DNA of 64,000 bases. Source: CALHVR01 sp963528625 (GTDB lineage Bacteria > Fusobacteriota > Fusobacteriia > Fusobacteriales > Leptotrichiaceae). The notes under the pieces were generated by a model. It searched no databases. It saw only the letters and a list, made by a program, of their open reading frames with translations, and was not told where the DNA came from. The stretch lies in contig CAURVQ010000004.1 of the NCBI GenBank assembly GCA_963528625.1, positions 15,094 to 79,093 on the forward strand, in the 5' to 3' direction. Within the stretch, counting starts at the first letter, position 1; every line of letters begins with the position of its first letter. Position numbers and translations under genes: made by a program. Shown in pieces: positions 53,976 through 63,160 of the stretch.

Positions 53976-54416
53976 TCATTTTACATCTAATTTATTTTTT
54001 TGATTAAATTTTTGTCTTAATTTTATATTAAATATCCCAATCCCTTTTTCTATACTAAATTCTTGCAAAAATTCATAGACAAACATATTATTAAATTTAT
54101 AATCAATATATTTTTCAGATCCTAAATCTATATTTATATCAACATCTCGGTAATCAGTTTTTTCCATATATGACTCTGCCCATTTTATTAAATTTATTAA
54201 ATTTTCTTTATTTATCTTATACAAATTTTCACTTTCATTCTTTTCCTCAATATTTGAAATCATTTTTCCTACAATTTCTAATTCCGTGCTACTTCTACTA
54301 TTCGCATAATCACCCTTTTCAACTAATCCTATTTTATAATTTATATTAATTATCTCATCTTCACCTAAATTTATTTCCTTATTACTTTCATCAACTATTT
54401 TTATATTATATTTCAT
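53976..54416 (-). CDS. Tube-like protein 2, paralogue of the Hcp-like tube protein
   Basis: A 146-residue protein similar to the tube-like protein encoded 3 kb upstream. Both share the N-terminal strand, an S/N-x-x-R element then an E-I-x-G-K turn (RSSTELEIVGKM here), a Trp in the middle helix, Y-R-D/E followed by beta strands, MFV, and GIGIFNIKLRQK at the end. Its place directly before the spike suggests a tube-initiator or spike-adaptor role (as gp54 or Afp5/Afp7). Inferred from order and similarity. Confidence 0.65.
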   Translation of the reverse strand: MKYNIKIVDESNKEINLGEDEIININYKIGLVEKGDYANSRSSTELEIVGKMISNIEEKNESENLYKINKENLINLIKWAESYMEKTDYRDVDINIDLGSEKYIDYKFNNMFVYEFLQEFSIEKGIGIFNIKLRQKFNQKNKLDVK

Positions 54417-55112
54417 CTAAAATACCCCCATTTTTTCTATCTTAAACACTTCATCTAAATTTATTATTCCAAAATGATGACTCCAATAAGTTTTTAATTC
54501 AAATCCTAAAAGTAAAAAGACTTCTTTTATTATTTTTACTCTATATACATTTTGTTTATCTCGTTTATAATTCAAATATAAAATTATTTCATTTTCATTA
54601 TCTAAATTTCTATAAATTATATTATCTTTAAAAAAATTATTTATCATTATTTTTAATATTTTAAATTCCTCATATTCATAAAATATTCTTTTTATAATTC
54701 CTAAAGCTATAATTTCTCTATCTTTTATACTTATCTCTTCTATATATTTTTTCAAATTTTCTCCATATATTCCTTTTTCCATTTCACTTATTAATTTTTC
54801 ACAATAAATGTCTAAAATTGTCGTTCCATTTATAAAATCTAATTTTCTTAAATATAATAAAGTTTTATTTTCAAAATCATTTTTAAATAATAAGTATTCT
54901 TCATTTAATTTATCTATATTTATACATATTTCATTAAAATGATAAAATATATCAAAAAATCTTAAATAAGGATTTACTTCCAAAATTTTTTTATTCATAT
55001 CTTGATTTATAACATCTTCATTCATTTCCATATACGGCGATATTTCTTCACTTACTTTAAATTCAACTGTTTCTGGTGTTCCCCATATATATTTATAATT
55101 TTGTTTACTCAT
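54417..55112 (-). CDS. Unrecognised 231-residue protein, possible baseplate component
   Basis: Not recognised. Soluble, acidic-to-neutral, mixed helical protein; begins MSKQNYKYIWGTPETVEF and has a helical core and a C-terminal ELKTYWSHHFGIINLDEVF. The ATG at 55112 has AAGGGG eight bases upstream and overlaps the previous stop by eight bases; the longer in-frame start at 55133 is less likely. Sits between the 422-residue protein and tube-like protein 2, the place where baseplate or adaptor genes occur. Confidence 0.65.
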   Translation of the reverse strand: MSKQNYKYIWGTPETVEFKVSEEISPYMEMNEDVINQDMNKKILEVNPYLRFFDIFYHFNEICINIDKLNEEYLLFKNDFENKTLLYLRKLDFINGTTILDIYCEKLISEMEKGIYGENLKKYIEEISIKDREIIALGIIKRIFYEYEEFKILKIMINNFFKDNIIYRNLDNENEIILYLNYKRDKQNVYRVKIIKEVFLLLGFELKTYWSHHFGIINLDEVFKIEKMGVF

Positions 55113-56373
55113 ACAAATACCCCTTAACTTCATATTCGTAATAATCTTTTTGAATTGATGATATTATAAAACTAAAATAATCTTCAATATATTCATCATT
55201 AAACTCTACATCTTTAATTTTTATAAAAATATTTAATTGCATTTTATCTTTCTTATTTATTCTATAAAAATCTTGCTCCATAAATTCATTACAATCATAT
55301 ATTTTCATATTACTTAATTCACTTTTATTTACAGTTATATCAACTATATTCATTCTGTCTCTAATAAAACTATATTTTTCAAATCTTTTTATCAAATCAG
55401 TCTTCGTTCTAACTGTATCTGCTTTCCCATATTTATCTATTAATTCATCTAAAAAACTATTCTCATAATCATTTGTAAAATAAATTGTATTTGAATCTAA
55501 ATTTTTTCTTACTTCATTAATTTTTTTTACAGAATAAATATCCCAAACTTCTTCTTTCTCTCTTTTTGAAATTATACTCAATTTGTTTTCATCTTTCACA
55601 AAACTAAATAAAATACTATTTTCATTATTTTTTACTAATATATTTTCATCATCCTTATAATTTAATATATATTCATATGACATTGATTTTTGTGTAGGTC
55701 GTACAAATACAGAAGATAATATTTTCTTTTCTTCTACATTCCACATTATATTTTTATTTCTTAGTATTTTTTCATCATATTCTTCAAAATAATAATTAAT
55801 TTCATATTTTTTATCTAGTATATTTCTCAAAATATTTTTATTCATCTCAAAATCATATTCTAAAAGTTTTACTCTAAACGCTCTTTTTATTAAAGCTAAA
55901 TTTAATGTTTCCCATCTTTTTCCATTCAAATTAAAGACACTATAATATTCTTTTATTTTCTCAAAATATCTTTTATCATATTCCAAACTTACTTTTATTA
56001 AATAATCAGAATCATCAATTTTTATCCAACCATCAAAATTTAGATCTTGAATTTCCTCCAATTCTGAATATTTTAAATTTAAAAAAATATCCTCTAAATA
56101 AATATTTTCAATATTTTCATCTAAATTTATTTCATCTTTAACTACATCAAAAAAAGTTTCCATATATTTATATTTATCATTTTCATCTGCTAAAATCATA
56201 CATGTAAAAATTTTCTCATTTTTATTTATTCCTATATTAAGTAAATTATTTTTTATCTCTTTAAATAACAAATCAGTATGATTTTCTAACTCTAAAAATA
56301 ATGCTCTACTTGATTTTTCTAATAATTCTTTTGAAATCTTTTCTATTTTTTGCTTTTCAATTCCTCTTTCCAT
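55105..56373 (-). CDS. Unrecognised 422-residue protein, possible baseplate component
   Basis: Not recognised. A large soluble protein without signal or membrane segments: an N-terminal helical region, a middle part with FNLNGKRWETLNLALIKRAF, and a beta-rich C-terminal half. Its ribosome site AGGTGAG overlaps the preceding stop codon (coupled translation), and its own end overlaps the next gene. Its length and position fit a wedge or baseplate subunit, but there is no motif evidence. Confidence 0.65.
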   Translation of the reverse strand: MERGIEKQKIEKISKELLEKSSRALFLELENHTDLLFKEIKNNLLNIGINKNEKIFTCMILADENDKYKYMETFFDVVKDEINLDENIENIYLEDIFLNLKYSELEEIQDLNFDGWIKIDDSDYLIKVSLEYDKRYFEKIKEYYSVFNLNGKRWETLNLALIKRAFRVKLLEYDFEMNKNILRNILDKKYEINYYFEEYDEKILRNKNIMWNVEEKKILSSVFVRPTQKSMSYEYILNYKDDENILVKNNENSILFSFVKDENKLSIISKREKEEVWDIYSVKKINEVRKNLDSNTIYFTNDYENSFLDELIDKYGKADTVRTKTDLIKRFEKYSFIRDRMNIVDITVNKSELSNMKIYDCNEFMEQDFYRINKKDKMQLNIFIKIKDVEFNDEYIEDYFSFIISSIQKDYYEYEVKGYLYE

Positions 56374-56381
56374 TTTCTCAC

Positions 56382-57161
56382 CTAGTCTACTGTTATTTTT
56401 TTAGGTATTTTCCTAACTTTTTGTATTATTTTTTTCTCTTCACCTAATGTACTTAAAATTTCTAACAATTTATAATAAATTTCTTCATTTTCAAAATCAT
56501 CTTCTAATAAATCAAGTTTATACTTTATATAAAATATAATATTTTCTCTTTCCACAAAGCCACTTAAACAATTTGAAATAAAATTTATATCTATCGCATC
56601 TAAATTATCTTTTTTCATCCCATCATCTGCAAATAATTTTAACATTTTAGGATGCAATGTCCCTCTTTTATTTCTTGCAGAATATTTTGTATTTATTATT
56701 TCCAGTAAATTATAATCTCTTCTCAAATCTTCAAAGTTTTTATAATCATTTCTTAATTCTGCACCAATTCTATTAATAAATCTCCCTATTTCTATTTCAT
56801 TTTTTTCTAATTCTATTCCTTTTTCAACTTTTAATTCTAAACTATTTATATAATATTTTTTATTTATTTCATTATCTATTTTAATTTTTATTATATATCT
56901 ATCTTCCTCTTTTGGAATATCAAACTTAAATTTTTCATTCATCCAATATATATTGCTATTATATTTTAAAATCCCCTCTCCTATAATAACTACATTTTCC
57001 TCTAAATTCGTTTCAAATTCAAATCCTGTTATAATTCCATCATTTTTATTCATATAACTTAATTTCAATATTTCTATTGGATTATCTCTTAATAAGTCTA
57101 AATCTTCCTTTTTTAATATATTCCCTTTTCTAAATATAGGAAATTTATTTTCTTCCCTCAT
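56382..57161 (-). CDS. Unrecognised 259-residue protein, possible baseplate or fibre-like component
   Basis: Not recognised. The N-terminal 100 residues are beta-rich with the pattern DGIITGFEFET...VVIIGEGILKYNSNIYWMNEKF, similar in style to collar or fibre-attachment segments of phage tail proteins. The C-terminal half is helical (RGTLHPKMLKLFADDGM near residue 165) and ends in a basic tail KKITVD. GGAAAGGGAG precedes the ATG. Follows the tube-like protein 1 gene. Confidence 0.65.
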   Translation of the reverse strand: MREENKFPIFRKGNILKKEDLDLLRDNPIEILKLSYMNKNDGIITGFEFETNLEENVVIIGEGILKYNSNIYWMNEKFKFDIPKEEDRYIIKIKIDNEINKKYYINSLELKVEKGIELEKNEIEIGRFINRIGAELRNDYKNFEDLRRDYNLLEIINTKYSARNKRGTLHPKMLKLFADDGMKKDNLDAIDINFISNCLSGFVERENIIFYIKYKLDLLEDDFENEEIYYKLLEILSTLGEEKKIIQKVRKIPKKITVD

Positions 57162-57239
57162 TTTTCTCCCTTTCCTACTTAAAACTACTTTTTAGTTTAA
57201 TCCCAAAAAGTATAAAATGGATTTTAAGCATTAGACTGC

Positions 57240-57677
57240 TTATTTATCGTTTGCTGCATAGCCTCCTTCAATTTCAACTTCTTTCACTTTTTCTTTTTTC
57301 TGTTTAATTTTTAGTGTGAATAATCCTGTTCCAGCTTGATCCCCATATTCTTCAATATAATCAACAACAAATACATTTGGCATATTTATTTTTCTTACCA
57401 TTTGTCCTGCTGAAATGATTTCTAAACTTGCTTCTCTATATGCATCTTTTGATTCTGCAGGCACTAAACTCCATTGTGCTACTTTTCTCGTATCATCTTC
57501 ATTATCACCAGATGCTGCCGCTAAAATTTTACCTTTTATCTCTAAAATCACCCCTAAATCCGTTGCTCTTGCATTACTGTCATCAGGAGTTTCTGAAATA
57601 TATCTTACATCTACAATACTCTCTTTATTTAATTGTATTTCATCTACTTCCCCTTTTATACTTAAACTAAATCCCAT
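57240..57677 (-). CDS. Hcp/tail-tube-like protein 1
   Basis: A 145-residue, mostly beta protein resembling Hcp and phage tail tube subunits: MGFSLSIKGEVDE start, ARATDLGVILEIKGKI strand, a helix with QWSLVPAESKDAYREASLEI, MPNVFVVDYIEE and GTGLFTLKIKQK. Codon use is less AT-rich than its neighbours, as expected for an abundant product. The ATG at 57677 has AAGGAG ten bases upstream. It follows the sheath-like gene directly, the usual sheath-tube order. The fold call is by pattern, not by search. Confidence 0.68.
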   Translation of the reverse strand: MGFSLSIKGEVDEIQLNKESIVDVRYISETPDDSNARATDLGVILEIKGKILAAASGDNEDDTRKVAQWSLVPAESKDAYREASLEIISAGQMVRKINMPNVFVVDYIEEYGDQAGTGLFTLKIKQKKEKVKEVEIEGGYAANDK

Positions 57678-57767
57678 TAACAATTTCTCCTTTTATTTTT
57701 AATTATTATCAATTATTTTATAATCATTTTTTAATGTAAAATATAAAAAAATATAACTATAAATATT

Positions 57768-59930
57768 TTAATTTTTACTTATTTCAACTTGAAGATTTTT
57801 CATATTCCCTGCAAATGTAATATTTAATTGACAAATTCCATTTTCCTCATCAATCATATGTGAAATATCATCACCTTTTTGCATTATACTATTTACAAAT
57901 TTACGATCTTTTAACCAAATTGATTTTTGACTTAACGGATTTGTACTAAAGAAATTATTTAATTTATCTTCTTTAAAATCCATTGTCGCATATCTTAATA
58001 TTCTTTCAATATATGTTGTTGTCAAAGTTTTATAAACTGATTCATACATACCTTCATCATTCCTAGATAATGTCCTTGCTTTATAAACTGTTATATTTTT
58101 AATTTTTTCTTTATTTACTTGAACTGAATCTGATGAAAATATAAATCCATAATTAAATTGATTTATTTTATCTTTTAAGCTATTTGTGTATCCAGAAATT
58201 TCTTTAGCCATTGTTGTTTTTACTTTGTATGCGTTATCTTCTGCTTCTATATCAAATCTTACTCCCGGATAATTTGGAGAAGTATTTGCAAATCTTTCTT
58301 TCAAATAACTTGGACATTGCATTGAAGCTATAATTCCAGCAGCAATATAAGAACCGTCAATATAAACTCCTTCTATCCAAAATTGTAATAAATCTTCTTT
58401 TTCTTTAGACAATTTTGCTACCTCATTTTCATATTTCATTTTAGCATCTAAAATTACTCCACTTTTATCTTTTGGAATTATTGTAAAATTCGGTATTACT
58501 GGAACTAAATATTCAGAATATCTTTGATTTTCTAAAATTTTTGTTTTTTCTAAATATTTTTCAATTCCTTTTGTTGCAACATCATCAAATGTCGTTTCAC
58601 TATTTCCTTCAAAGTTAAAAAATAATTGAATTTTATAACTTCCTAAAACTGTCATTAAATTGCTTAATGTTTCAATATTATTTTTATTTTTCTCTACACC
58701 ATTATTTTGACTTCCTTTAAATCTTTCTCTTATTTTACCTGATGATTTTTTTACATCTAAATCCACATTTGGATATATTCCAAGCCAAACTGTATTTTCA
58801 AAATCATTTTTAGAATTAACTGTATTCAAATATGCTTTTAATTTTTCTTTATTCTCGCCCCTAATTAGCATATCAGCTTTAATATTTGTAATTAAAAGTG
58901 CTGGTTGCATCATCGCTATTTTTGCATCATATTGTTCAAAAAACATTTTTATTCCTAATATTTTTTCAACTAATGGCTTTGCAACTTTTATAAAATTTTC
59001 TTGTGCGATTTTATAAAATTCTAAATAATTATTATAATTTTGAATTTCTTGCTCTAAGTCAACATCAACAATTCCTTTAGCTAATGGTACAAAAGTTCTA
59101 ACTATCAAATCTTTCATATAAGCATTACTTTGTTCTGTTACACTTTCATAATCATACTTAAATGCTTCCACTAATTCTGTACTATTTTTTTCCTCTATAA
59201 GTACAAGGTCACTAGATACTTCTTGCTTATACTCAATTACTTCTAATTCACCTTTATCTCCAATTTGTAACATTCCTAATTTTATTTTGTCCGTAGCTAA
59301 TGTACTTTTATCATTTTCAATTAAAAGTCTTGTTTTTATATCTTCAATAGCTAATGGTAACATTCCTAAAACATTATTATAGTTATAAGATGCTTCCTCA
59401 AATTTTTGATTTAATTTATCTCCTAATTCAAGTTTTTTTGGATTATTTTCATCTAATTCTTCATATTTTCTAAAAGTATAAGCAATTTCTTTCCTTATTT
59501 GTTTAATATCCTCCATTACTTTTTTAGGTGAAATTAATTCTAAAATATTTTCAAATTTAAAGTCTACATTTTTATTCCCTTGAGATTTTCTTGAATCAAT
59601 TAAAGTATTTAACATTTTAAAAAATGTATTCCCTTTATCAATACTTATTTCTGTCACAAATTCTTTAGGTATACCCTCGGGTTTTTCTAGTAAATACATT
59701 ATATTTTTACTATTTGCATCATAATAACTGTAAATTTTAGGCTCAAACTTTTCTAAAAATTCATCAAAACTTTTTACTAAAAGATGATTATTTATCTCTT
59801 TAATTTTTTCATCTTCCAAAGATTCAAAATTACCAATTTCATCAATTAATGTCAATAAATCAAGTTTTTCAGAATTTATTTCTTCAAATAAAATTGTTCT
59901 ATTTGTTTGATTAATTTCATTTTTACTCAT
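57768..59930 (-). CDS. Putative contractile sheath protein (TssC-like), 720 residues
   Basis: A large soluble protein, first in the operon. The C-terminal 300 residues look like a TssC or tail-sheath: YLVPVIPNFTIIP, VYIDGSYIAAGIIASMQCP near residue 525, YPGVRFDIEAED, YGFIFSSDSVQVN, a helix TTTYIERILRYATMDFKEDKLNNFF near residue 635, and a closing beta strand CQLNITFAGNMKNLQVEISKN. The N-terminal 350 residues are helical and might replace TssB. The call is by overall pattern and gene order, with no single diagnostic motif. GGAGGGAGGA precedes the ATG. Confidence 0.55.
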   Translation of the reverse strand: MSKNEINQTNRTILFEEINSEKLDLLTLIDEIGNFESLEDEKIKEINNHLLVKSFDEFLEKFEPKIYSYYDANSKNIMYLLEKPEGIPKEFVTEISIDKGNTFFKMLNTLIDSRKSQGNKNVDFKFENILELISPKKVMEDIKQIRKEIAYTFRKYEELDENNPKKLELGDKLNQKFEEASYNYNNVLGMLPLAIEDIKTRLLIENDKSTLATDKIKLGMLQIGDKGELEVIEYKQEVSSDLVLIEEKNSTELVEAFKYDYESVTEQSNAYMKDLIVRTFVPLAKGIVDVDLEQEIQNYNNYLEFYKIAQENFIKVAKPLVEKILGIKMFFEQYDAKIAMMQPALLITNIKADMLIRGENKEKLKAYLNTVNSKNDFENTVWLGIYPNVDLDVKKSSGKIRERFKGSQNNGVEKNKNNIETLSNLMTVLGSYKIQLFFNFEGNSETTFDDVATKGIEKYLEKTKILENQRYSEYLVPVIPNFTIIPKDKSGVILDAKMKYENEVAKLSKEKEDLLQFWIEGVYIDGSYIAAGIIASMQCPSYLKERFANTSPNYPGVRFDIEAEDNAYKVKTTMAKEISGYTNSLKDKINQFNYGFIFSSDSVQVNKEKIKNITVYKARTLSRNDEGMYESVYKTLTTTYIERILRYATMDFKEDKLNNFFSTNPLSQKSIWLKDRKFVNSIMQKGDDISHMIDEENGICQLNITFAGNMKNLQVEISKN

Positions 59931-59953
59931 TCTATCCTCCCTCCTTCAATCGT

Positions 59954-59982
59954 ATATTACATTATTTTTCATTTTTAGTCAA
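59954..59982 (-). promoter_or_regulatory. Promoter of the contractile-system operon
   Basis: Minus-strand TTGACT (59977-59982), 17-base spacer, TAATAT (59954-59959). Predicted transcription start near 59947 leaves a very short leader that is almost all ribosome site (GGAGGGAGGA). Confidence 0.7.
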
Positions 59983-60062
59983 GTATTTTTTAATTTTTTT
60001 TAAATATTTTTTATTTTAATATTTAATTTATTAAGTTATATATATCTTTTTATTTCTAAATA

Positions 60063-60093
60063 TAAAAAACAAGTCTATGTTTTTAGACTTGTT
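60063..60093 (-). terminator. Terminator of the riboflavin operon
   Basis: AACAAGTCTA (60093-60084 on the minus strand) pairs with TAGACTTGTT (60077-60068), followed by TTTTT. It ends the rib transcript before the contractile-system promoter. Confidence 0.8.
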
Positions 60094-60101
60094 TTGTTTT
60101 T

Positions 60102-61307
60102 TTATAAATTTTGTAATAATATATGACCCATTTTCTCTTTTTTTGTTTTTAAATATTTTTTATCTAACTCATTCGCTATAATTTCAATATTTTCTCTATT
60201 TACGACATTAACTCCATATTTTAATAACCCTTCTATTTTTTTCGGATTATTTGTTTTTAATGATACTGATTTTATCTCTAAATCTTTTATTATTTGAGCT
60301 GCAACTGCATAATCTCTCAAATCATCATCAAAACCTAATTTATGATTAGCTTCAACAGTATCAAAACCTTGATCTTGTAAACTATATGCTTTAAGTTTAT
60401 TTATAATTCCAATTCCACGTCCCTCTTGTCTCAAATAAATCAATACTCCCTCTCCTTTTTCTTCCAATTCTTTTAAAGCTCTATGTAATTGTTCTCTACA
60501 ATCGCATCTTTTTGATCCAAAAACATCTCCAGTTAAGCATTCTGAATGTAATCTAACACTTACATTTTCTTTCTGTTCAACATTTCCTTTAATTAATACA
60601 ATATACTCTTTCTCCTCAATTTCATCCGTATAAGCAGAAATATTAAAATCTCCAAAAATTGTAGGTAATTTTACATTAACTTCATTTTTTACTAATTTTT
60701 CTTCCCTTTTTCTATATTTTATTAAATCCTCTATCGTTATTATTTTTAAATTATGTTTTTTAGATATTTCAAACAAATCATCTCTTCTTGCCATAGTTCC
60801 ATCTTTTTTCAATATTTCAATTATAACGCCTATTTCTTTAAAACCAGATATTCTTGCTAAATCAACAGCTGCTTCTGTATGACCTTTTCTCTCTAAAACT
60901 CCTCTTTTTTTTGCAACTAACGGAAAAATATGACCAGGTCTTCTAAAATCATTTGCTTTTGTATTTTCATTTGTTAAAGCTAAAATTGTTTCAAGCCTGT
61001 CCCCCGCTGAAATTCCAGTCGTTGTATTTACAGAATCTATCGATATTGTAAAAGCAGTTCCATGATTATCTGTATTGTTTTCTGTCATCATATTCAAAGA
61101 AAATTTATTCGCTATTTCTTCTGAAATTGGTGTACACATCAATCCACGACCTTCGTTTATCATAAAGGTTATATTTTCATAATTTGCTACTTCCGCTGGT
61201 ATATAAAAATCTCCCTCATTTTCTCTGTCTTCATCATCTACTATAATTATTGGTTTCCCTACTTTTATGTCAATTATTGCATCTTCTATACTATTAAATT
61301 TATTCAT
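60102..61307 (-). CDS. ribBA: Bifunctional DHBP synthase / GTP cyclohydrolase II
   Basis: A 401-residue fusion making both riboflavin precursors. Residues 1-200: 3,4-dihydroxy-2-butanone-4-phosphate synthase (DDEDRENEGDF near residue 20, HTEAAVDLARISG near residue 145). Residues 205-401: GTP cyclohydrolase II with the zinc site CLTGDVFGSKRCDC near residue 258 and RQEGRGIGI near residue 293. Last gene of the rib operon, AGGAGG before the ATG. Confidence 0.95.
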   Translation of the reverse strand: MNKFNSIEDAIIDIKVGKPIIIVDDEDRENEGDFYIPAEVANYENITFMINEGRGLMCTPISEEIANKFSLNMMTENNTDNHGTAFTISIDSVNTTTGISAGDRLETILALTNENTKANDFRRPGHIFPLVAKKRGVLERKGHTEAAVDLARISGFKEIGVIIEILKKDGTMARRDDLFEISKKHNLKIITIEDLIKYRKREEKLVKNEVNVKLPTIFGDFNISAYTDEIEEKEYIVLIKGNVEQKENVSVRLHSECLTGDVFGSKRCDCREQLHRALKELEEKGEGVLIYLRQEGRGIGIINKLKAYSLQDQGFDTVEANHKLGFDDDLRDYAVAAQIIKDLEIKSVSLKTNNPKKIEGLLKYGVNVVNRENIEIIANELDKKYLKTKKEKMGHILLQNL

Positions 61308-61327
61308 AATGTTTCCTCCTAAACATT

Positions 61328-61996
61328 TTAAAAACCATTTTTGGCTAAAAAATCTAAAGTTATTTTACTTTTATTTTCCTTTTTACTATTTTCATTAAAT
61401 TTTAATATTTTTTCTACATATTTCCCCATAAGATCTGTTTCCAAATTAACGAAATCTCCTACTTTTTTCTTACCTAAAGTTATAACTTCTTGAGTATGAG
61501 GGATTAAAGAAACAGAAAATATTGCCTCATCATCATTAACATTTACTACAGTTAAACTTGCTCCATCAAGTGTCACTCGCCCTTTTTCTACTATATATTT
61601 CATATATTTACTATTTTCTTTATCAAGTTGAAATTCATACACTTTAGCTATTCCTTTTTGTGTTATTGATTTAATTTTTACTTCACAATCAACATCGCCT
61701 AAAACTAAATGTCCGCCTAGAAAAGTTGTCATTGTCAATGATTTTTCAAGATTTACATTTTCTCCTTTTTTTACTCTCTTCAATCCACTTCTATTAATCG
61801 TCTCAAACATGACATCTGCAGAAAATACACTTTTTTCATATTTTGTTACCGTCAAGCATACACCATTTACAGCTATGCTGTCTCCTATTTTGGTATTTTT
61901 CAACACTTTATCTCCTCTAATTGAAATTGTAAATCCTATATCGCCTTTTGATATATTTTCAATCGTTCCCATTTCTTCAATTAAGCCCGTAAACAT
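61328..61996 (-). CDS. ribE: Riboflavin synthase alpha subunit
   Basis: A 222-residue riboflavin synthase with two lumazine-binding repeats: MFTGLIEEMGTIENI at the start, SIAVNGVCLTV near residue 42, GHLVLGDVD between repeats and DGASLTVVNV near residue 143. The ATG follows AAGGAG. Second-last gene of the operon. Confidence 0.94.
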   Translation of the reverse strand: MFTGLIEEMGTIENISKGDIGFTISIRGDKVLKNTKIGDSIAVNGVCLTVTKYEKSVFSADVMFETINRSGLKRVKKGENVNLEKSLTMTTFLGGHLVLGDVDCEVKIKSITQKGIAKVYEFQLDKENSKYMKYIVEKGRVTLDGASLTVVNVNDDEAIFSVSLIPHTQEVITLGKKKVGDFVNLETDLMGKYVEKILKFNENSKKENKSKITLDFLAKNGF

Positions 61997-62008
61997 TTTT
62001 GCTCCTTG

Positions 62009-63142
62009 CTATTTATATTTTTTATTATAAAATTCTATTCCAATATTGTTATTATAAATATTATATTTTATATTTTGAAGTTCTATCGCTTCATTCATTT
62101 TAGCTAAATTAAATTCAGAAATAAATGGTTTTGCTTCACTATCTCCCGCTATTTTATTTGAAATAAATATTTCTCCCGCATCTACAATTTTTTCTTTAAA
62201 AGCTTGAGAAATAAGACTTTCTCCTCCTTCTATTAATACAGAATCTATATTGATTTCTCCTAATTTTTTTAAAATATCTGTTAATAAAAATTTATTTTCT
62301 TTTTTTTCTAAATATAAAAATTTTGTATTATAATTTTTTTCTAAAAAAATTTGTTTTTCTGTATTTTGATTTTCTAAATCCGTTACAATTAAAGTCTTCC
62401 CATCTTCATTATTTTTCACTATATTAAAATTTTCATTTATTTTTAAATTTGGATCTATAACTATTCTTATTGGGTTTCTTTTAATTTCAACATCATTTTC
62501 AAGATGAATTGTCAAATTTGGATTATCAAAAAGAACTGTATTTATTCCAACCATAATCCCCATAAATTTATTTCGATAATAGTGTCCTTTTGCTCTAGCC
62601 TTTTCATTCGTTATCCATTTTGAATCTCCGTTTTTCAACGCAATTTTCCCATCTATTGTTATTGCTGTTTTCAAAAAAACGTACGGTAATTTTGTGTTTA
62701 TATATTTAAAAAATACTTGATTTAACTCAAGACATTCTTTTTCCAAAACTTTAGTTACGACTTCAATTCCTGCTTTCTTTAATATATCTACCCCTTTTCC
62801 ATCTACTTTTGAATGCGAATCAATCGAACCAATCACACATCTTTTTATTCCTCTTTTTACCAATTCCAACGCACATGGAGGTGTTTTACCAAAATGAGAA
62901 CAAGGCTCTAAAGTTACATAAATTGTAGCACCATTTGCTTCATCTCCAGCTATTTCTAAAGCATTTATTTCAGCATGATTTTTCCCGTAACATTTATGAT
63001 AACCTGTTCCTATAATTTTATTATTTTTCACGATTACTGCTCCAACTAAAGGATTAGGGTTTACTCCACCTATTCCTTTTTTAGCTTCCTCTATTGCTAA
63101 TTTCATATATTTTTCATCAATATTTATTGTATTTTCACACAT
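62009..63142 (-). CDS. ribD: Bifunctional deaminase/reductase RibD
   Basis: A 377-residue riboflavin pathway enzyme. The N-terminal deaminase has the zinc site HAEINAL (near residue 52) and TLEPCSHFGKTPPC (near residue 77). The C-terminal reductase begins near residue 150 (KTAITIDGKIAL, WITNEKARAKGH) and has the NADPH loop IDSVLIEGGESLISQAF near residue 305. Both halves are intact. Confidence 0.95.
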   Translation of the reverse strand: MCENTINIDEKYMKLAIEEAKKGIGGVNPNPLVGAVIVKNNKIIGTGYHKCYGKNHAEINALEIAGDEANGATIYVTLEPCSHFGKTPPCALELVKRGIKRCVIGSIDSHSKVDGKGVDILKKAGIEVVTKVLEKECLELNQVFFKYINTKLPYVFLKTAITIDGKIALKNGDSKWITNEKARAKGHYYRNKFMGIMVGINTVLFDNPNLTIHLENDVEIKRNPIRIVIDPNLKINENFNIVKNNEDGKTLIVTDLENQNTEKQIFLEKNYNTKFLYLEKKENKFLLTDILKKLGEINIDSVLIEGGESLISQAFKEKIVDAGEIFISNKIAGDSEAKPFISEFNLAKMNEAIELQNIKYNIYNNNIGIEFYNKKYK

Positions 63143-63160
63143 AACTAAACTTCCTATTTA

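Noticed and set aside
57162..57239. Hairpin AAACTA/TAGTTT in the gap after the tube-like gene as a terminator
   Set aside because: The stem is short and not followed by a T run. It could still be a partial stop or RNA-stability element, but the evidence is too weak.
43352..59930. Prophage or tailocin remnant
   Set aside because: No integrase, terminase, portal, capsid, holin or tape-measure gene is visible, and the operon includes kinase, FHA and Hsp70-like genes that phages do not normally carry in this form.
43352..59930. Canonical type VI secretion system
   Set aside because: No ClpV, TssJ, TssL, TssM or recognisable TssE/F/G/K is seen, so only a type VI-like or contractile-injection-like label is justified.
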